The notes: generated by a model from the letters alone, not told the origin. 55,403 nt of DNA from Oscillospiraceae bacterium (GCA_021771675.1 JAETOP010000010.1:1-55403); one strand, 5' to 3'. Shown: positions 1 through 7,893, numbered from the stretch's first letter. Translations and numbers: made by a program.

Positions 1-59
1 ACATTGGACTGTACAAACATTTTGGTGATCGCTGTACAGTCCCTCAGTCAGCTTCGCTG

Positions 60-207
60 ACAGCTCCCCTTACACAGGGGAGCCTTTCTCAAAAGCCATC
101 GCCCAGTTCCATTCAATTTTTTGCCGCAAAAACGATACCGGGCGGGTTAGGGAAAAAGCGATAAGCGACCAGCCAAAAGCGAAACTGCCTCCCGGCGCTG
201 CCGGGCC
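60..207. repeat. Dispersed palindromic repeat, copy at window start
   Basis: Non-coding stretch downstream of the pyrophosphatase gene. It holds a hairpin (CTCCCC/GGGGAG near 75-90) and, at 121-153, an inverted copy of the core CCGGGCGGGTTAGGG that recurs at 3826-3854, 4621-4649, 4831-4857 and partly at 17394-17415. Bases 1-60 contain a further hairpin (GGACTGTAC...GTACAGTCC). No gene is seen in 1-209. The left part of the element may lie outside the window. Confidence 0.6.
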
Positions 208-209
208 GC

Positions 210-1823
210 TTAGCCCCAGAGGGCGGAGAGCATGGGGATGACCTGCTTTTTGCGGCTCATGATTTTGGGAAGGAACACGGAATTTTCCTTGGGGGCGGCG
301 TTGAAGGCCTGGCGGATGGTCTCGTCGTCGCCCACGTAAATCAGCTGGGTGCCTTCCAGCAGCACGTCGGTGAGCATCAGCAGCACCATGGAGAAGCCTT
401 GCTTTTCCGCCACGGTGCGCATGTGGGTCAGGAACTCCTCCTTCCGCTGCAGCATGCTGGGGCTGTCCACACAGGTGATCTGGGCCACAGCCAGGTCGTG
501 GCCGGCAATGTGGAACTCCTTGTAGTCGGTGAACAGCAGCTCCTGGGCGGATTTGCTGTCCAGGCTGGCGGAGAAGATGGTCTTGCCCAGCTCGTCCAGG
601 GAGATGTTGGCAATCCGGGCCAGACGCTCGGCCATCCGGATGTCCCGGGAGGTGCAGGTGGGGGATTTGAACATAACCGTGTCCGAAACGATGGCCGCCG
701 CCATCAGCCCCGCCATCTTCTCCGAGGGCATCAGCCCCCGGTCCTGGAACATGCCGGCAATGATGGTGTTGGTGGAGCCCACCGGCTCGTTGCGCACGGT
801 GATGGGATTGTTCGTCTGAATGTCCGCCAGCCGGTGATGGTCGATGATCTCCAGTATCTCTGCCTCCTCCAGCCCGGGCACGGACTGGGCGGCTTCGTTG
901 TGGTCAACCAGCACCACCCGCTTCCTCCGGGGGCGGAGCAGATGATACCGGGTCAGAACGCCCACCACCTTGTCGTTCTCGTCCAGAATGGGGTAGCAGT
1001 GCTCCCGGTATTTGAGCACCTGCTCCCGAACCTCGTCCACCCGGTCTTCCAGGTGGAAGCAGACCAAATCCTTGGTCCGGCAGATCCGGCCCACGGGGGT
1101 GGACTGAAAAATCAGCCGGGCGGCGGAATAGGCGTCAAAGGGCGTGGAGATGATGCAGGTGGTGGTGGGCAGGGTGCGAAGCTCCTCGTCCAGCTCCGCC
1201 TGGCACAGCACCAGGCAGTTGACCCCCAGCTCCAGGGCTCTGCGGATCATCTCCGGCTGGTGGCCGCAGAGAACCACCGAATTGGGGGTATGGAACAGCA
1301 GATTCTCCCGGCTCTTGGGCAGGGCAATGGTCACTTCACCGCCGATGGTGTCGGTGCTCTCCCCGGCGTCGTTGAGAACCTTGCCCTCCAGTACCGACAA
1401 CACGTTAAAAAGGGGCACAGGCTCCAAAAAGCCATTGAACATCAAATCCATATTGTAGCTGGCCACATCCTCCCGGGACAGCATCCCGAACAGGGTGCCG
1501 TCCTCCCTGGCCACCGGCAGGGCGGAGCTCTTGTGGTCGTCGGACAGCAGCTTCCAGGCCCGATCCAGCGTCACCGCATCGCTGAGGATGGGAGGCGTGT
1601 CAAAATCCAGGTCGCAGACCTGGGTGTACATGTTGTAAATCCTGGTAGGCGCCTGGAAACCAAACAGATCCAGAACAATCTGGGTCTCGTCGGAGACATG
1701 GCCCAGGCAGGCGGCCTCGTACTCCCGGTCGCCGCAGGCGTTGCGCAGGGCGGCATAGGCCATGGCGGCAACGATGGAATCGGTATCCGGGTTTCGGTGT
1801 CCGGTGACGTAAATTGGGTCCAT
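210..1823 (-). CDS. Manganese-dependent inorganic pyrophosphatase with CBS-DRTGG regulatory insert
   Basis: Predicted cytosolic family II (DHH) pyrophosphatase, 537 residues, hydrolysing PPi to phosphate. The N-terminal GHRNPDTDS motif, a VDHNE motif near residue 310 and IIDHH near residue 330 supply the metal-binding Asp and His residues, and a DHHA2 domain fills the C-terminus. The simple family form is about 310 residues; the extra length is an insert reading as CBS (about 75-130), DRTGG (about 140-245) and CBS (about 250-305), which in characterised homologues binds adenine nucleotides and tunes activity. The start has GGAGGG seven bases upstream. It lies 15 bp after the asparaginase stop, so the two are probably one operon transcribed from the promoter at 2860-2888. 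Family is near certain; nucleotide regulation is inferred from the insert. Confidence 0.93.
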   Translation of the reverse strand: MDPIYVTGHRNPDTDSIVAAMAYAALRNACGDREYEAACLGHVSDETQIVLDLFGFQAPTRIYNMYTQVCDLDFDTPPILSDAVTLDRAWKLLSDDHKSSALPVAREDGTLFGMLSREDVASYNMDLMFNGFLEPVPLFNVLSVLEGKVLNDAGESTDTIGGEVTIALPKSRENLLFHTPNSVVLCGHQPEMIRRALELGVNCLVLCQAELDEELRTLPTTTCIISTPFDAYSAARLIFQSTPVGRICRTKDLVCFHLEDRVDEVREQVLKYREHCYPILDENDKVVGVLTRYHLLRPRRKRVVLVDHNEAAQSVPGLEEAEILEIIDHHRLADIQTNNPITVRNEPVGSTNTIIAGMFQDRGLMPSEKMAGLMAAAIVSDTVMFKSPTCTSRDIRMAERLARIANISLDELGKTIFSASLDSKSAQELLFTDYKEFHIAGHDLAVAQITCVDSPSMLQRKEEFLTHMRTVAEKQGFSMVLLMLTDVLLEGTQLIYVGDDETIRQAFNAAPKENSVFLPKIMSRKKQVIPMLSALWG

Positions 1824-1838
1824 TGCATTTCCCTCCGT

Positions 1839-2828
1839 TTATGACAAGTCTACTTCTCCTGCCAGATTTCTGGCAAACAGGTTCTTAATTTCCTCAGGAT
1901 TCAGCCCCTGGCCGATGGCCCACATGAGCTTGGTCATGGCGGCCTCGCTGGTCATGTCCCGGCCCTGGATGACCCCCAGCTCTAAAAGCTGGGCCCCAAC
2001 CTGGTAGACCTGGAGGTTGGCGCTGTCATACAGGCATTGGGTGGTGACCACCACACTGATGCCGTCCTCCACCGCCCGGCGGATGCCCCGCAGTCCCTTG
2101 TGGAGCACGTTTACGCCCCCCAGGCCAAAGGCCTCGATGACAATGCCCTTGTAGCCCATGGCAGCCAGTACGTCGAACACCGCCGGGTTCAGGCCCGGGG
2201 TGAGCTTCAAAAGAAAAATCTCTCGGCTGATTTGCGGCAGCAGTCGGGCCTCTCCTCTGGGATGGGGGAGCACCGCTTCATCCACCACCAGCCCGTGGTT
2301 GGTGACCTGGGCGGCGTAGCGGGCATTGACGCTTTCAAAGGCGGAGAAGCCGGAGGCCCGAACCTTCACCGCCCGGCAGCCCAGCATCACCTTCCTGTCA
2401 AAGGCCAGGAACACTCCGGGATGAGCGGAGGCGGCCATGGCAAAGGCGGTGCGCAGATTGGCAGGGCCGTCGGACAGCATGTCCGCCAGGGGCAGCTGGG
2501 AGCCGGTGAATACCACGGGCAGATCGATGTTCGGCAGCATGAAGGTGACGGCGGAGGCGGTATAGGCCATGGTGTCGGTACCGTGGGAGACCACGATGCC
2601 GTCGTACCCAGCCCGATCCTCGAAAATCCGGCGGGCGATGAGCTGCCATTCCTCCGGGGTGATGTTGGAGGAATCCAGGCACATCAAATCCTCCACGGTG
2701 ATGTCATAAAACCCCCGAAGCTGATCCAGGGCCAGCTCCATCACCTCGCTGCGCCGGGGCTCCAGGCCCTGCCCTCCGGGGAGGGAGGCAATGGTGCCCC
2801 CGGTGGTGAGAAGCAGTATTTTTTTCAT
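1839..2828 (-). CDS. L-asparaginase (type I/II family)
   Basis: Predicted L-asparagine amidohydrolase (asparagine to aspartate and ammonia), 329 residues, cytosolic because no signal peptide is seen. The N-terminal TTGGTIAS carries the first catalytic threonine, and VSHGTDTMAYTASA near residue 85 carries the second Thr-Asp pair. I chose ATG at 2828 because AGAGGA lies seven bases upstream; the in-frame ATG at 2834 is almost on top of that site, and the reading frame extending further upstream is non-coding and crosses a terminator. First gene of a two-gene operon with the pyrophosphatase. Whether it prefers asparagine or also uses glutamine cannot be read from the sequence. Confidence 0.92.
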   Translation of the reverse strand: MKKILLLTTGGTIASLPGGQGLEPRRSEVMELALDQLRGFYDITVEDLMCLDSSNITPEEWQLIARRIFEDRAGYDGIVVSHGTDTMAYTASAVTFMLPNIDLPVVFTGSQLPLADMLSDGPANLRTAFAMAASAHPGVFLAFDRKVMLGCRAVKVRASGFSAFESVNARYAAQVTNHGLVVDEAVLPHPRGEARLLPQISREIFLLKLTPGLNPAVFDVLAAMGYKGIVIEAFGLGGVNVLHKGLRGIRRAVEDGISVVVTTQCLYDSANLQVYQVGAQLLELGVIQGRDMTSEAAMTKLMWAIGQGLNPEEIKNLFARNLAGEVDLS

Positions 2829-2859
2829 ATCCATTCCTCTTGACGCAATCTTTTTTAAC

Positions 2860-2888
2860 ATTATAGCCCCTTCCGCAAAAAATAGCAA
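2860..2888 (-). promoter_or_regulatory. Sigma-A promoter of the asparaginase operon
   Basis: On the minus strand TTGCTA (2888-2883), a 17-bp spacer and a perfect TATAAT (2865-2860) lie about 30 bp upstream of the asparaginase start. The -35 box falls in the T-rich tail of the degV terminator. Confidence 0.75.
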
Positions 2889-2925
2889 GGGAACCTTTGA
2901 AGAAATCATCCGCTCAAAGGTTCCC
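2875..2925 (-). terminator. Rho-independent terminator after degV-family gene
   Basis: A 12-bp perfect inverted repeat (2889-2900 with 2914-2925, arm GGGAACCTTTGA) is followed on the minus strand by TTGCTATTTTTT. It lies just beyond the DegV stop codon at 2936 and separates that gene from the asparaginase operon. Confidence 0.75.
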
Positions 2926-2935
2926 AAGAATCGTA

Positions 2936-3757
2936 TTAGAAATCGAAGGCCGTCAGGATGGCGCCGGACTCGGCGTAGTAGCTGCACAGGCCGCTGCTTC
3001 TGGACACGGCCACGTCGGAGCCGGGCCAGGTGGTCTTCACCAGGTCGGCAAACCGGTCGGCGAGCAACGGGTTGCGGACATGGGCGATGCGAACCTTGCC
3101 GCCGTGGAAGCCCGCCTGCTTCATGTGCTCGATGAGCTCCGGCAGGGCCTTCCGGTCGCCCCGGCATTTGGCCAGGGGAGCCAGGGTGCCTTCAACGCTG
3201 GCGGTGCCAACGATGCGGATGCCCAGCACCCCCACCGCCGCCGCCACAACCTTATTCACCCGGCCGTTCTGGGACAGGTTGTGCAGAGATTGGAGGGAGT
3301 AGAGCAGCCGGGTTTGGCACATATACTTCCGCACCGACGCCTCCACCTGCTCAAAAGGAAGCCCCTGGCCGGTGAGCTCCTTAATTTTCTCCAGAATCAG
3401 CAGAATCTCCGGGCCGGTGCTCAGGCTGTCGAACACAGCTATTTTGGCATCCTTATGCTCCTGGAGGTACAGCTCCCGGGCGGCCATGGCGGCATTGTAG
3501 GAGCCGGAAAGACCGCTGGTGATGGTGACGGCGTAAATTTCCTCCGCCCCCTGGTAGGCGCTGAGCCAGCCGTCCACACTGGGGCAGGCGGTGTAGGAGC
3601 GGCCCTTGTAGGAGGCCAGGTAGTCAAGCATTTCATCCACATCCAGGTGCTCGTTGTCCACAAAGCTCCTCTCGTCTGTGGAGATGATCAGGGGGACATA
3701 TTTTACTCCCTCCAGGTCGGGACGGTCGGAAGAAGAATCGGCAATCAATTGAATCAT
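2936..3757 (-). CDS. DegV family fatty-acid-binding protein
   Basis: A 273-residue protein beginning MIQLIADSSSDRPD, with the DegV hallmark (I-x-DSS-x-D) and the later TITSGLSGSYNAA segment where these proteins contact the fatty acid carboxylate. In Firmicutes DegV/FakB proteins bind fatty acids and can present them to the kinase FakA; no fakA gene is visible here, so the partner is unknown. Start at 3757 is supported by GGAGG eight bases upstream; an earlier in-frame ATG lacks a ribosome binding site. Transcription may start at the palindrome 3899-3931, which also serves the divergent DUF1836 gene, and ends at the hairpin 2889-2925. Confidence 0.9.
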   Translation of the reverse strand: MIQLIADSSSDRPDLEGVKYVPLIISTDERSFVDNEHLDVDEMLDYLASYKGRSYTACPSVDGWLSAYQGAEEIYAVTITSGLSGSYNAAMAARELYLQEHKDAKIAVFDSLSTGPEILLILEKIKELTGQGLPFEQVEASVRKYMCQTRLLYSLQSLHNLSQNGRVNKVVAAAVGVLGIRIVGTASVEGTLAPLAKCRGDRKALPELIEHMKQAGFHGGKVRIAHVRNPLLADRFADLVKTTWPGSDVAVSRSSGLCSYYAESGAILTAFDF

Positions 3758-3769
3758 AAGGAATTCCTC

Positions 3770-3862
3770 CAAGGCGGGCAATGCCCGCAGATCATTCGCA
3801 CGAGGCTGGGAAGTAGTCGCTTTTGCCCTAACCCGCCCGGTAACGTTTTTGCGGCAATGGGT
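3770..3862. repeat. Dispersed palindromic repeat copy
   Basis: Contains CGCACGAGGCTGG, AGTAGTCGC and the core CCCTAACCCGCCCGGTAACG followed by TTTTTGCGG (3826-3854). The same words occur in the same order at 4512-4649 and partly at 17361-17415. It lies in the leader between the probable degV promoter and its start codon. No gene is seen here. Confidence 0.7.
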
Positions 3863-3898
3863 TATTTTGCGCTTCTATGGTAACACGGTTTTTAATAG

Positions 3899-3931
3899 CT
3901 GTCAATCGGTTTTTGAAAAACCGATTGACAG
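3899..3931. promoter_or_regulatory. 33-bp perfect palindrome, candidate operator
   Basis: Left arm 3899-3914 and right arm 3916-3931 are exact 16-bp reverse complements around a single central G; the arm is CTGTCAATCGGTTTTT. TTGACA occurs in both arms, one on each strand. On the plus strand it is the -35 box of the DUF1836 promoter. On the minus strand it is followed 17 bp later by TACCAT, a plausible -10 for degV. The position fits an operator controlling both divergent genes, perhaps bound by the DUF1836 protein itself. A plain cruciform or a terminator is less likely because no T-run follows either arm. Confidence 0.6.
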
Positions 3932-3953
3932 GGACGGGGAAACGTATTATGAT
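3925..3953 (+). promoter_or_regulatory. Sigma-A promoter of the DUF1836 gene
   Basis: TTGACA (3925-3930), 17-bp spacer, TATGAT (3948-3953). The perfect -35 box is embedded in the right arm of the 33-bp palindrome, so a protein bound there would block polymerase. Confidence 0.8.
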
Positions 3954-3979
3954 AGGGCAAAACGAGAGGGGGCTGCCCT

Positions 3980-4531
3980 ATGAATGAAGAATATCAAAAG
4001 AAATTAACCGAGTATGTGGCCCAGTTCCGGCTTCCCCGGTATCGGGAGCTGCCGGACATCGGGCTGCACCTGGAGCAGGTCACCCGGTATGCCTCCCGCT
4101 ATGTTCCCAGTGCCGTCACCGGCTCCATGGTCAGCAACTATGTCAAGCAGAAGCTGATTCCCGGCCCGGTGAAGAAGGCCTATTCCCAGGAGTCCATTGC
4201 TTATCTGATTTTCCTCTCCTACATCAAGACCGTGATGCCTCTGGAGGACATTCGCCTGATGATGCAGGTGCAGCGCAGCAGCTACGAATTGCAGGTGGCC
4301 TACGACTATTTCTGCGACGAGATGGAAAATCTGCTGCAATACGTCTGCGGCCTCAAGGAATCCCCCGCCGTGGTGGGCACCACCAGCTCCCGGGAGAAGG
4401 AGCTGCTGCGCACCGCTCTGCTCTCCATCACCTATAAAATCTATCTGGATCAATATCTTTCCCTCATTCGCAATGAAAATACCCCGGGCGGGCAGGGCCC
4501 GCAGCCAAACTCGCACGGGGCTGGTCAATAG
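3980..4531 (+). CDS. DUF1836 domain protein, predicted HTH regulator
   Basis: A 183-residue protein of the DUF1836 family, small clostridial proteins with a MerR-like helix-turn-helix. The segment TGSMVSNYVKQKLIPGP followed by YSQESIAYLIFL (residues about 48-75) is the typical winged-helix signature in which a lysine-rich recognition helix precedes the next helix. No enzymatic motif is visible. The start lies behind GAGAGGGGG and about 27 bp after the -10 box. The promoter overlaps a perfect palindrome, suggesting autoregulation. The last 14 or so residues (PGGQGPQPNSHGAGQ) are encoded by the left end of the dispersed element at 4490-4907, so the C-terminus was probably replaced when that element arrived. 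Function beyond DNA binding is unknown. Confidence 0.85.
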   Translation: MNEEYQKKLTEYVAQFRLPRYRELPDIGLHLEQVTRYASRYVPSAVTGSMVSNYVKQKLIPGPVKKAYSQESIAYLIFLSYIKTVMPLEDIRLMMQVQRSSYELQVAYDYFCDEMENLLQYVCGLKESPAVVGTTSSREKELLRTALLSITYKIYLDQYLSLIRNENTPGGQGPQPNSHGAGQ

Positions 4532-4907
4532 TCGTTACCCCACTATCTGCCCGGTAACGTTTTTGCGGCGGCGAGTCGCCGCTGACAATTTCGCACGGGG
4601 CTGGTCTATAGTCGCTTTTTCCCTAACCCGCCCGGTAACGCTTTTGCGGTAGTGGGTTGAATGGCGGGCACTTACGGCTATCCCGTAGGGGAGGCTATTA
4701 GCCTCCCGCAAGGTGAAATAACTGAGTGTTTCGTTGAAAGATGGAGAGGACGGTTTCTGGGAAAGGCTCCCCTTACACTTCGGGAGCCTCCCTCAGAAGC
4801 CATTCCCTTCCACCACTCAACATTCTGCCCAGAAAGCGTTACCGGGCGGGTTAGGGCACAAACGATTTTAGACCAGCCCCAGGCGAAATTGGCTGCGGGC
4901 CCTGCCC
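4490..4907. repeat. Composite dispersed element with terminal inverted repeats
   Basis: About 418 bp bounded by GGGCAGGGCCCGCAGCC (4490) and its inverse GGCTGCGGGCCCTGCCC (ending 4907). Inside the left end the words CGCACGGGGCTGGTC and GTCGTT/GTCGCTTTTT occur twice, and the CCCGCCCGGTAACG core occurs at 4548-4568 and 4621-4649. The right end carries the core inverted at 4831-4857. The middle has a hairpin (GGCTCCCC/GGGAGCC near 4765-4790). There is no transposase, so it resembles a MITE or a nest of REP-like units. It overlaps the DUF1836 3' end and stops just before the met promoter. Confidence 0.65.
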
Positions 4908-4925
4908 GACGCTTCAAAAAAATCC

Positions 4926-4954
4926 TTGACAAAAGGACAAATGTGCGCTAGTAT
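4926..4954 (+). promoter_or_regulatory. Sigma-A promoter of the T-box/metNIQ operon
   Basis: TTGACA (4926-4931), 17-bp spacer, TAGTAT (4949-4954), immediately upstream of the T-box leader and just outside the right end of the dispersed element. Confidence 0.8.
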
Positions 4955-4961
4955 GTCTGTA

Positions 4962-5231
4962 ATCGTTTTGACAAGGCAGTGAAGGGAAGAGTAAGCCCGC
5001 CGATGCCGTGCAGAGAGCCCCGGGTGGTGGAAAGGGGTACGGACAGACAGGCTGAACATGGCCCCGGAGCCGCATGGGTGAGCGTTAGCCCATGACGGGT
5101 GCGCCCGTTATTGCGCAGGAGTATGCTGGTACTCCCTGAGGCAGCTTCCCGTGAGGGGACTGTAAAACAAGGTGGTAACACGGATTTTCTTTCCGTCCTT
5201 GTGCGTTGACGCATGAGGACGGTTTTCTTTT
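4962..5231 (+). promoter_or_regulatory. T-box leader, methionine specific
   Basis: About 270-nt leader that senses uncharged tRNA. Landmarks in order are the AGAGAG motif at 5012-5017, the GGTGG...GGAAAG segment of stem I at 5023-5034, a specifier loop GAACATGGC with ATG (Met) at 5058-5060, the T-box sequence AAGGTGGTAACACGGA at 5169-5184, and a terminator hairpin at 5193-5222. Uncharged tRNA-Met is expected to pair at the specifier and the T-box bulge and favour antitermination, turning on metNIQ when methionine is short. The specifier assignment agrees with the downstream methionine transporter. I have not folded the RNA. Confidence 0.88.
5193..5231 (+). terminator. T-box conditional terminator
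   Basis: Stem CCGTCCTTGTGCG (5193-5205) pairs with CGCATGAGGACGG (5210-5222), allowing G-U pairs, followed by TTTTCTTTT. The alternative antiterminator would use the T-box segment 5169-5184. Confidence 0.85.
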
Positions 5232-5251
5232 ATCATTGAGGAGGGATGAAT

Positions 5252-6253
5252 TTGGAACCAATTGTAGAGCTGCGGAATCTGTCCAAGACCTTTGGCTCCG
5301 GCGAGAGCCAGGTGGAGGCGCTGCGGCATGTATCCGTGGCGGTGGAGCCCGGGGAGATTTTCGGCATCATCGGCCTGTCCGGCGCAGGCAAGAGCACTTT
5401 GGTGCGCTGCATCAATCTGCTGGAGCGGCCGGATGAGGGGCAGGTGCTCTTCCACGGCAAGGATTTGATGTCCATGAAAAGCAAGGAGCTCCGCTCCGTC
5501 CGGCGGAAAATCTCCATGATCTTCCAGAGCTTCAATCTGCTGGACCAGCGAACCGCCCTGGACAATATCTGCTTCCCCCTGGAGCTGGAAGGGGTCGGCC
5601 GGGCAGAGGCCAAGCGTCGGGCCAGGTCGCTGCTGGAAACTGTGGGCCTGCCGGATAAGGCCGGCAGCTACCCGGTGCAGCTCTCCGGCGGCCAGAAGCA
5701 GCGCATCGCCATTGCCAGAGCCCTGGCCTCCGACCCGGAGGTGCTGCTGTGCGACGAGGCTACCTCCGCCCTGGACCCCCAGACCACCGACTCCATTTTG
5801 AAGCTGCTCCAATCCATCAGCCGGGAGCGGAAGATCACCGTCATCATCATCACCCACCAGATGTCTGTGATCGAGCAGATCTGCAACCGGGTGGCCATTC
5901 TGGATTCCGGGGTGGTGGCGGAGATCGGAGCGGTGGAGCAGGTGTTCTCCAATCCCCAGTCCCCGGCGGGACGGCGGCTGGTGACGCCGGAGGTGGCTCT
6001 GCCCCTGTCCACCTGGGAGGGCCCTGTGGCCCGGATCGCCTTCAACGGCAACATGTCCGAGGAGCCCATCATCGCCTCTGTGGCAATGGATTTGGGCATC
6101 CGGCTCAGCATTCTGGGGGCCGACACCCGGAATGTGGACGGCAAGGCCTTCGGTGCTATGCTGGTGAGCCTGCCGGAGGAGGCGGAAAAGCGGAAAGCCG
6201 TGCTGGACTATCTGAACGGCCATGAGGGCGTCACAGCGGAGGTGATTCAGTAA
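5252..6253 (+). CDS. Methionine ABC transporter ATP-binding protein MetN
   Basis: ATPase of the MetNIQ importer, working at the cytoplasmic face. Walker A is GLSGAGKST near residue 40, the signature LSGGQKQR near 140, Walker B LLCDEATSALD near 160, and the H-loop TH follows in IIITHQMS. The C-terminal roughly 90 residues are the NIL (ACT-like) domain that in characterised MetN binds methionine and causes trans-inhibition. I place the start at TTG 5252 because GGAGGG (5240-5245) is six bases upstream; it directly abuts the alternative ATG at 5246, leaving no spacer. First gene after the Met T-box. The stop overlaps the metI start (TAATG). Confidence 0.95.
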   Translation: MEPIVELRNLSKTFGSGESQVEALRHVSVAVEPGEIFGIIGLSGAGKSTLVRCINLLERPDEGQVLFHGKDLMSMKSKELRSVRRKISMIFQSFNLLDQRTALDNICFPLELEGVGRAEAKRRARSLLETVGLPDKAGSYPVQLSGGQKQRIAIARALASDPEVLLCDEATSALDPQTTDSILKLLQSISRERKITVIIITHQMSVIEQICNRVAILDSGVVAEIGAVEQVFSNPQSPAGRRLVTPEVALPLSTWEGPVARIAFNGNMSEEPIIASVAMDLGIRLSILGADTRNVDGKAFGAMLVSLPEEAEKRKAVLDYLNGHEGVTAEVIQ

Positions 6254-6963
6254 TGTTTGATTTGTTTTCCGACCCGGCCAAGGTCTCTCAGCAGCTGGCG
6301 ATTATTGCCAGTGAGTTTCCCTTTGCCACCTGGGAGACGCTGTATTCTCTGGTGCTGGAGGTGGCGTTCGCCTACCTGGTGGGTCTGCCTCTGGGTGTGC
6401 TGCTGGTGACGGGGGAAAAGGACGGCATCCGTCCCCTGCCCGGCTGGCTGATGCAGCTGATGAATGTGGTAATCAATCTGCTGCGCAGCGTTCCCTTCCT
6501 GATTCTGATGATTATTGCCCTGCCCCTTTCCAAGCTGATTGTGGGTACCAAGGTGGGCACCATGGCGACGATTCCGCCTATGGTGATTGCCGCCTTCCCC
6601 CTGGTTGCCCGGATGGTGGAGTCCTCATTGCGGGAGGTTGACCACGGCGTGGTGGAAGCGGCCCAGTCCATGGGAGCCTCTCCCTGGCAGATCGTCACCA
6701 AGGTGATGCTGCCGGAGGCACTGCCCAGCCTGATTTCCGGCGGCACCATCACCGTGGGCACCATCCTGGGCTACGGCGCCATGGCCGGTATCATCGGCGG
6801 CGGCGGCCTGGGCAAAATCGCCATCAACTATGGCTACTATAATTTCAAGTACCTGGTGATGTGGGCGGCGGTCATCGGCCTGATCCTGCTGGTGCAGATA
6901 TTCCAGTCCGTGGGCACCTGGCTGAGCGCCAAGTGCGACAAGCGGCTGAAAAACCGGAGCTGA
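6253..6963 (+). CDS. metI: Methionine ABC transporter permease MetI
   Basis: Integral membrane permease, 236 residues with about five transmembrane segments. The cytoplasmic coupling region EAAQSMGASPWQIVTKVMLP (residues about 135-155) matches the EAA loop of binding-protein-dependent permeases. It is translated with overlap from metN and followed by metQ, completing the importer. No unusual features are seen. Confidence 0.95.
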   Translation: MFDLFSDPAKVSQQLAIIASEFPFATWETLYSLVLEVAFAYLVGLPLGVLLVTGEKDGIRPLPGWLMQLMNVVINLLRSVPFLILMIIALPLSKLIVGTKVGTMATIPPMVIAAFPLVARMVESSLREVDHGVVEAAQSMGASPWQIVTKVMLPEALPSLISGGTITVGTILGYGAMAGIIGGGGLGKIAINYGYYNFKYLVMWAAVIGLILLVQIFQSVGTWLSAKCDKRLKNRS

Positions 6964-7024
6964 CGCACTGTTTTGTAATCCCTGATGCGCTTGCATCATT
7001 TTAACCGATAAAGGAGTGTCAATC

Positions 7025-7831
7025 ATGAAAAAAGTATTTGCAATTGTTCTTTGCCTGGCTCTGGTGCTGAGCCTGGGTGCCTGTGCCAAGAAGGCCGACG
7101 ACAAGACCATCACCGTGGCCGCTTCCCCCACGCCCCATGCCGAGATTCTGAAGGTCGCCGGTGAGGTTTTGGCCAAGGACGGCTACACCCTGAAGGTCAC
7201 CGAGTACAGTGACTACGTGGTCCCCAACAACGTGGTTGAGGACGGCGAGATGGATGCCAACTACTTCCAGCATCAGCCCTATCTCGACACCTTCAATGCC
7301 GAGAACAAGACCCATTTGGTGAGCGTGGCCATGGTTCACTATGAGCCCTTCGGCATCTACACCGGCACCAAGAACGCCATTGCCGACCTGGCCGACGGCG
7401 ACAAGATCGCCATTCCCAACGACGGCTCCAACCGGGCCCGTGCCCTGCTGCTGCTCCAGGATCAGGGCATCATCAAGCTGGCCGACGGCGTTGGCATGGA
7501 GGCCACCGTGCTGGACATCACCGAAAAGAGCGTGGATGTGGACATTGTGGAGATGGAGGCCGCCCAGATTGCTGGCGTCGAGGACTCTGTGGCCCTGCGG
7601 GTTATCAACGGCAACTATGCGCTGCTCGCCGGGCTGAACGCCGGCACCGATGCCATCGCCACCGAGGATCCCAACTCCGTCTCCGCCCAGACCTACGCCA
7701 ACGTGCTGGTGGTGAAGGAGGGCAATGAAAAGAGCGCCAAGACCGAGGCCCTGAAGAAGGCGCTGCTGAGCGACGAGGTTCGCAGCTACATCAACGAGAC
7801 CTACAGCGGCGCTGTGGTTCCCATTTTCTAA
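7025..7831 (+). CDS. metQ: Methionine-binding lipoprotein MetQ
   Basis: Substrate-binding component of the importer, 268 residues, NlpA/MetQ family. The N-terminus MKKVFAIVLCLALVLSLGACAKK is a lipoprotein signal with the lipobox LGAC, so the mature protein should be anchored to the outer face of the membrane. The following ITVAASPTPHAEIL and the later PNDGSNRARALLLLQ are family hallmarks. Start ATG 7025 is supported by AAGGAG at 7011-7016; the in-frame GTG at 7016 overlaps that site. Last gene of the T-box operon, followed by a terminator. Confidence 0.95.
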   Translation: MKKVFAIVLCLALVLSLGACAKKADDKTITVAASPTPHAEILKVAGEVLAKDGYTLKVTEYSDYVVPNNVVEDGEMDANYFQHQPYLDTFNAENKTHLVSVAMVHYEPFGIYTGTKNAIADLADGDKIAIPNDGSNRARALLLLQDQGIIKLADGVGMEATVLDITEKSVDVDIVEMEAAQIAGVEDSVALRVINGNYALLAGLNAGTDAIATEDPNSVSAQTYANVLVVKEGNEKSAKTEALKKALLSDEVRSYINETYSGAVVPIF

Positions 7832-7859
7832 GGGGTTCCCTTCTAAAAGCTGAATACCC

Positions 7860-7893
7860 AAAGGAGCTGTCTCAACGGGAGTCAGCTCCTTTT
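7860..7893 (+). terminator. Probable terminator of metNIQ
   Basis: AAAGGAGCTG pairs with CAGCTCCTTT around a 13-nt loop, followed by a short TTTTG tract, 28 bp after the metQ stop. Confidence 0.7.

Noticed and set aside
4661..4951. Open frames on both strands of the 4.6-5.0 kb region
   Set aside because: They lie in the dispersed palindromic element and run into the met promoter. No protein-like features were seen.
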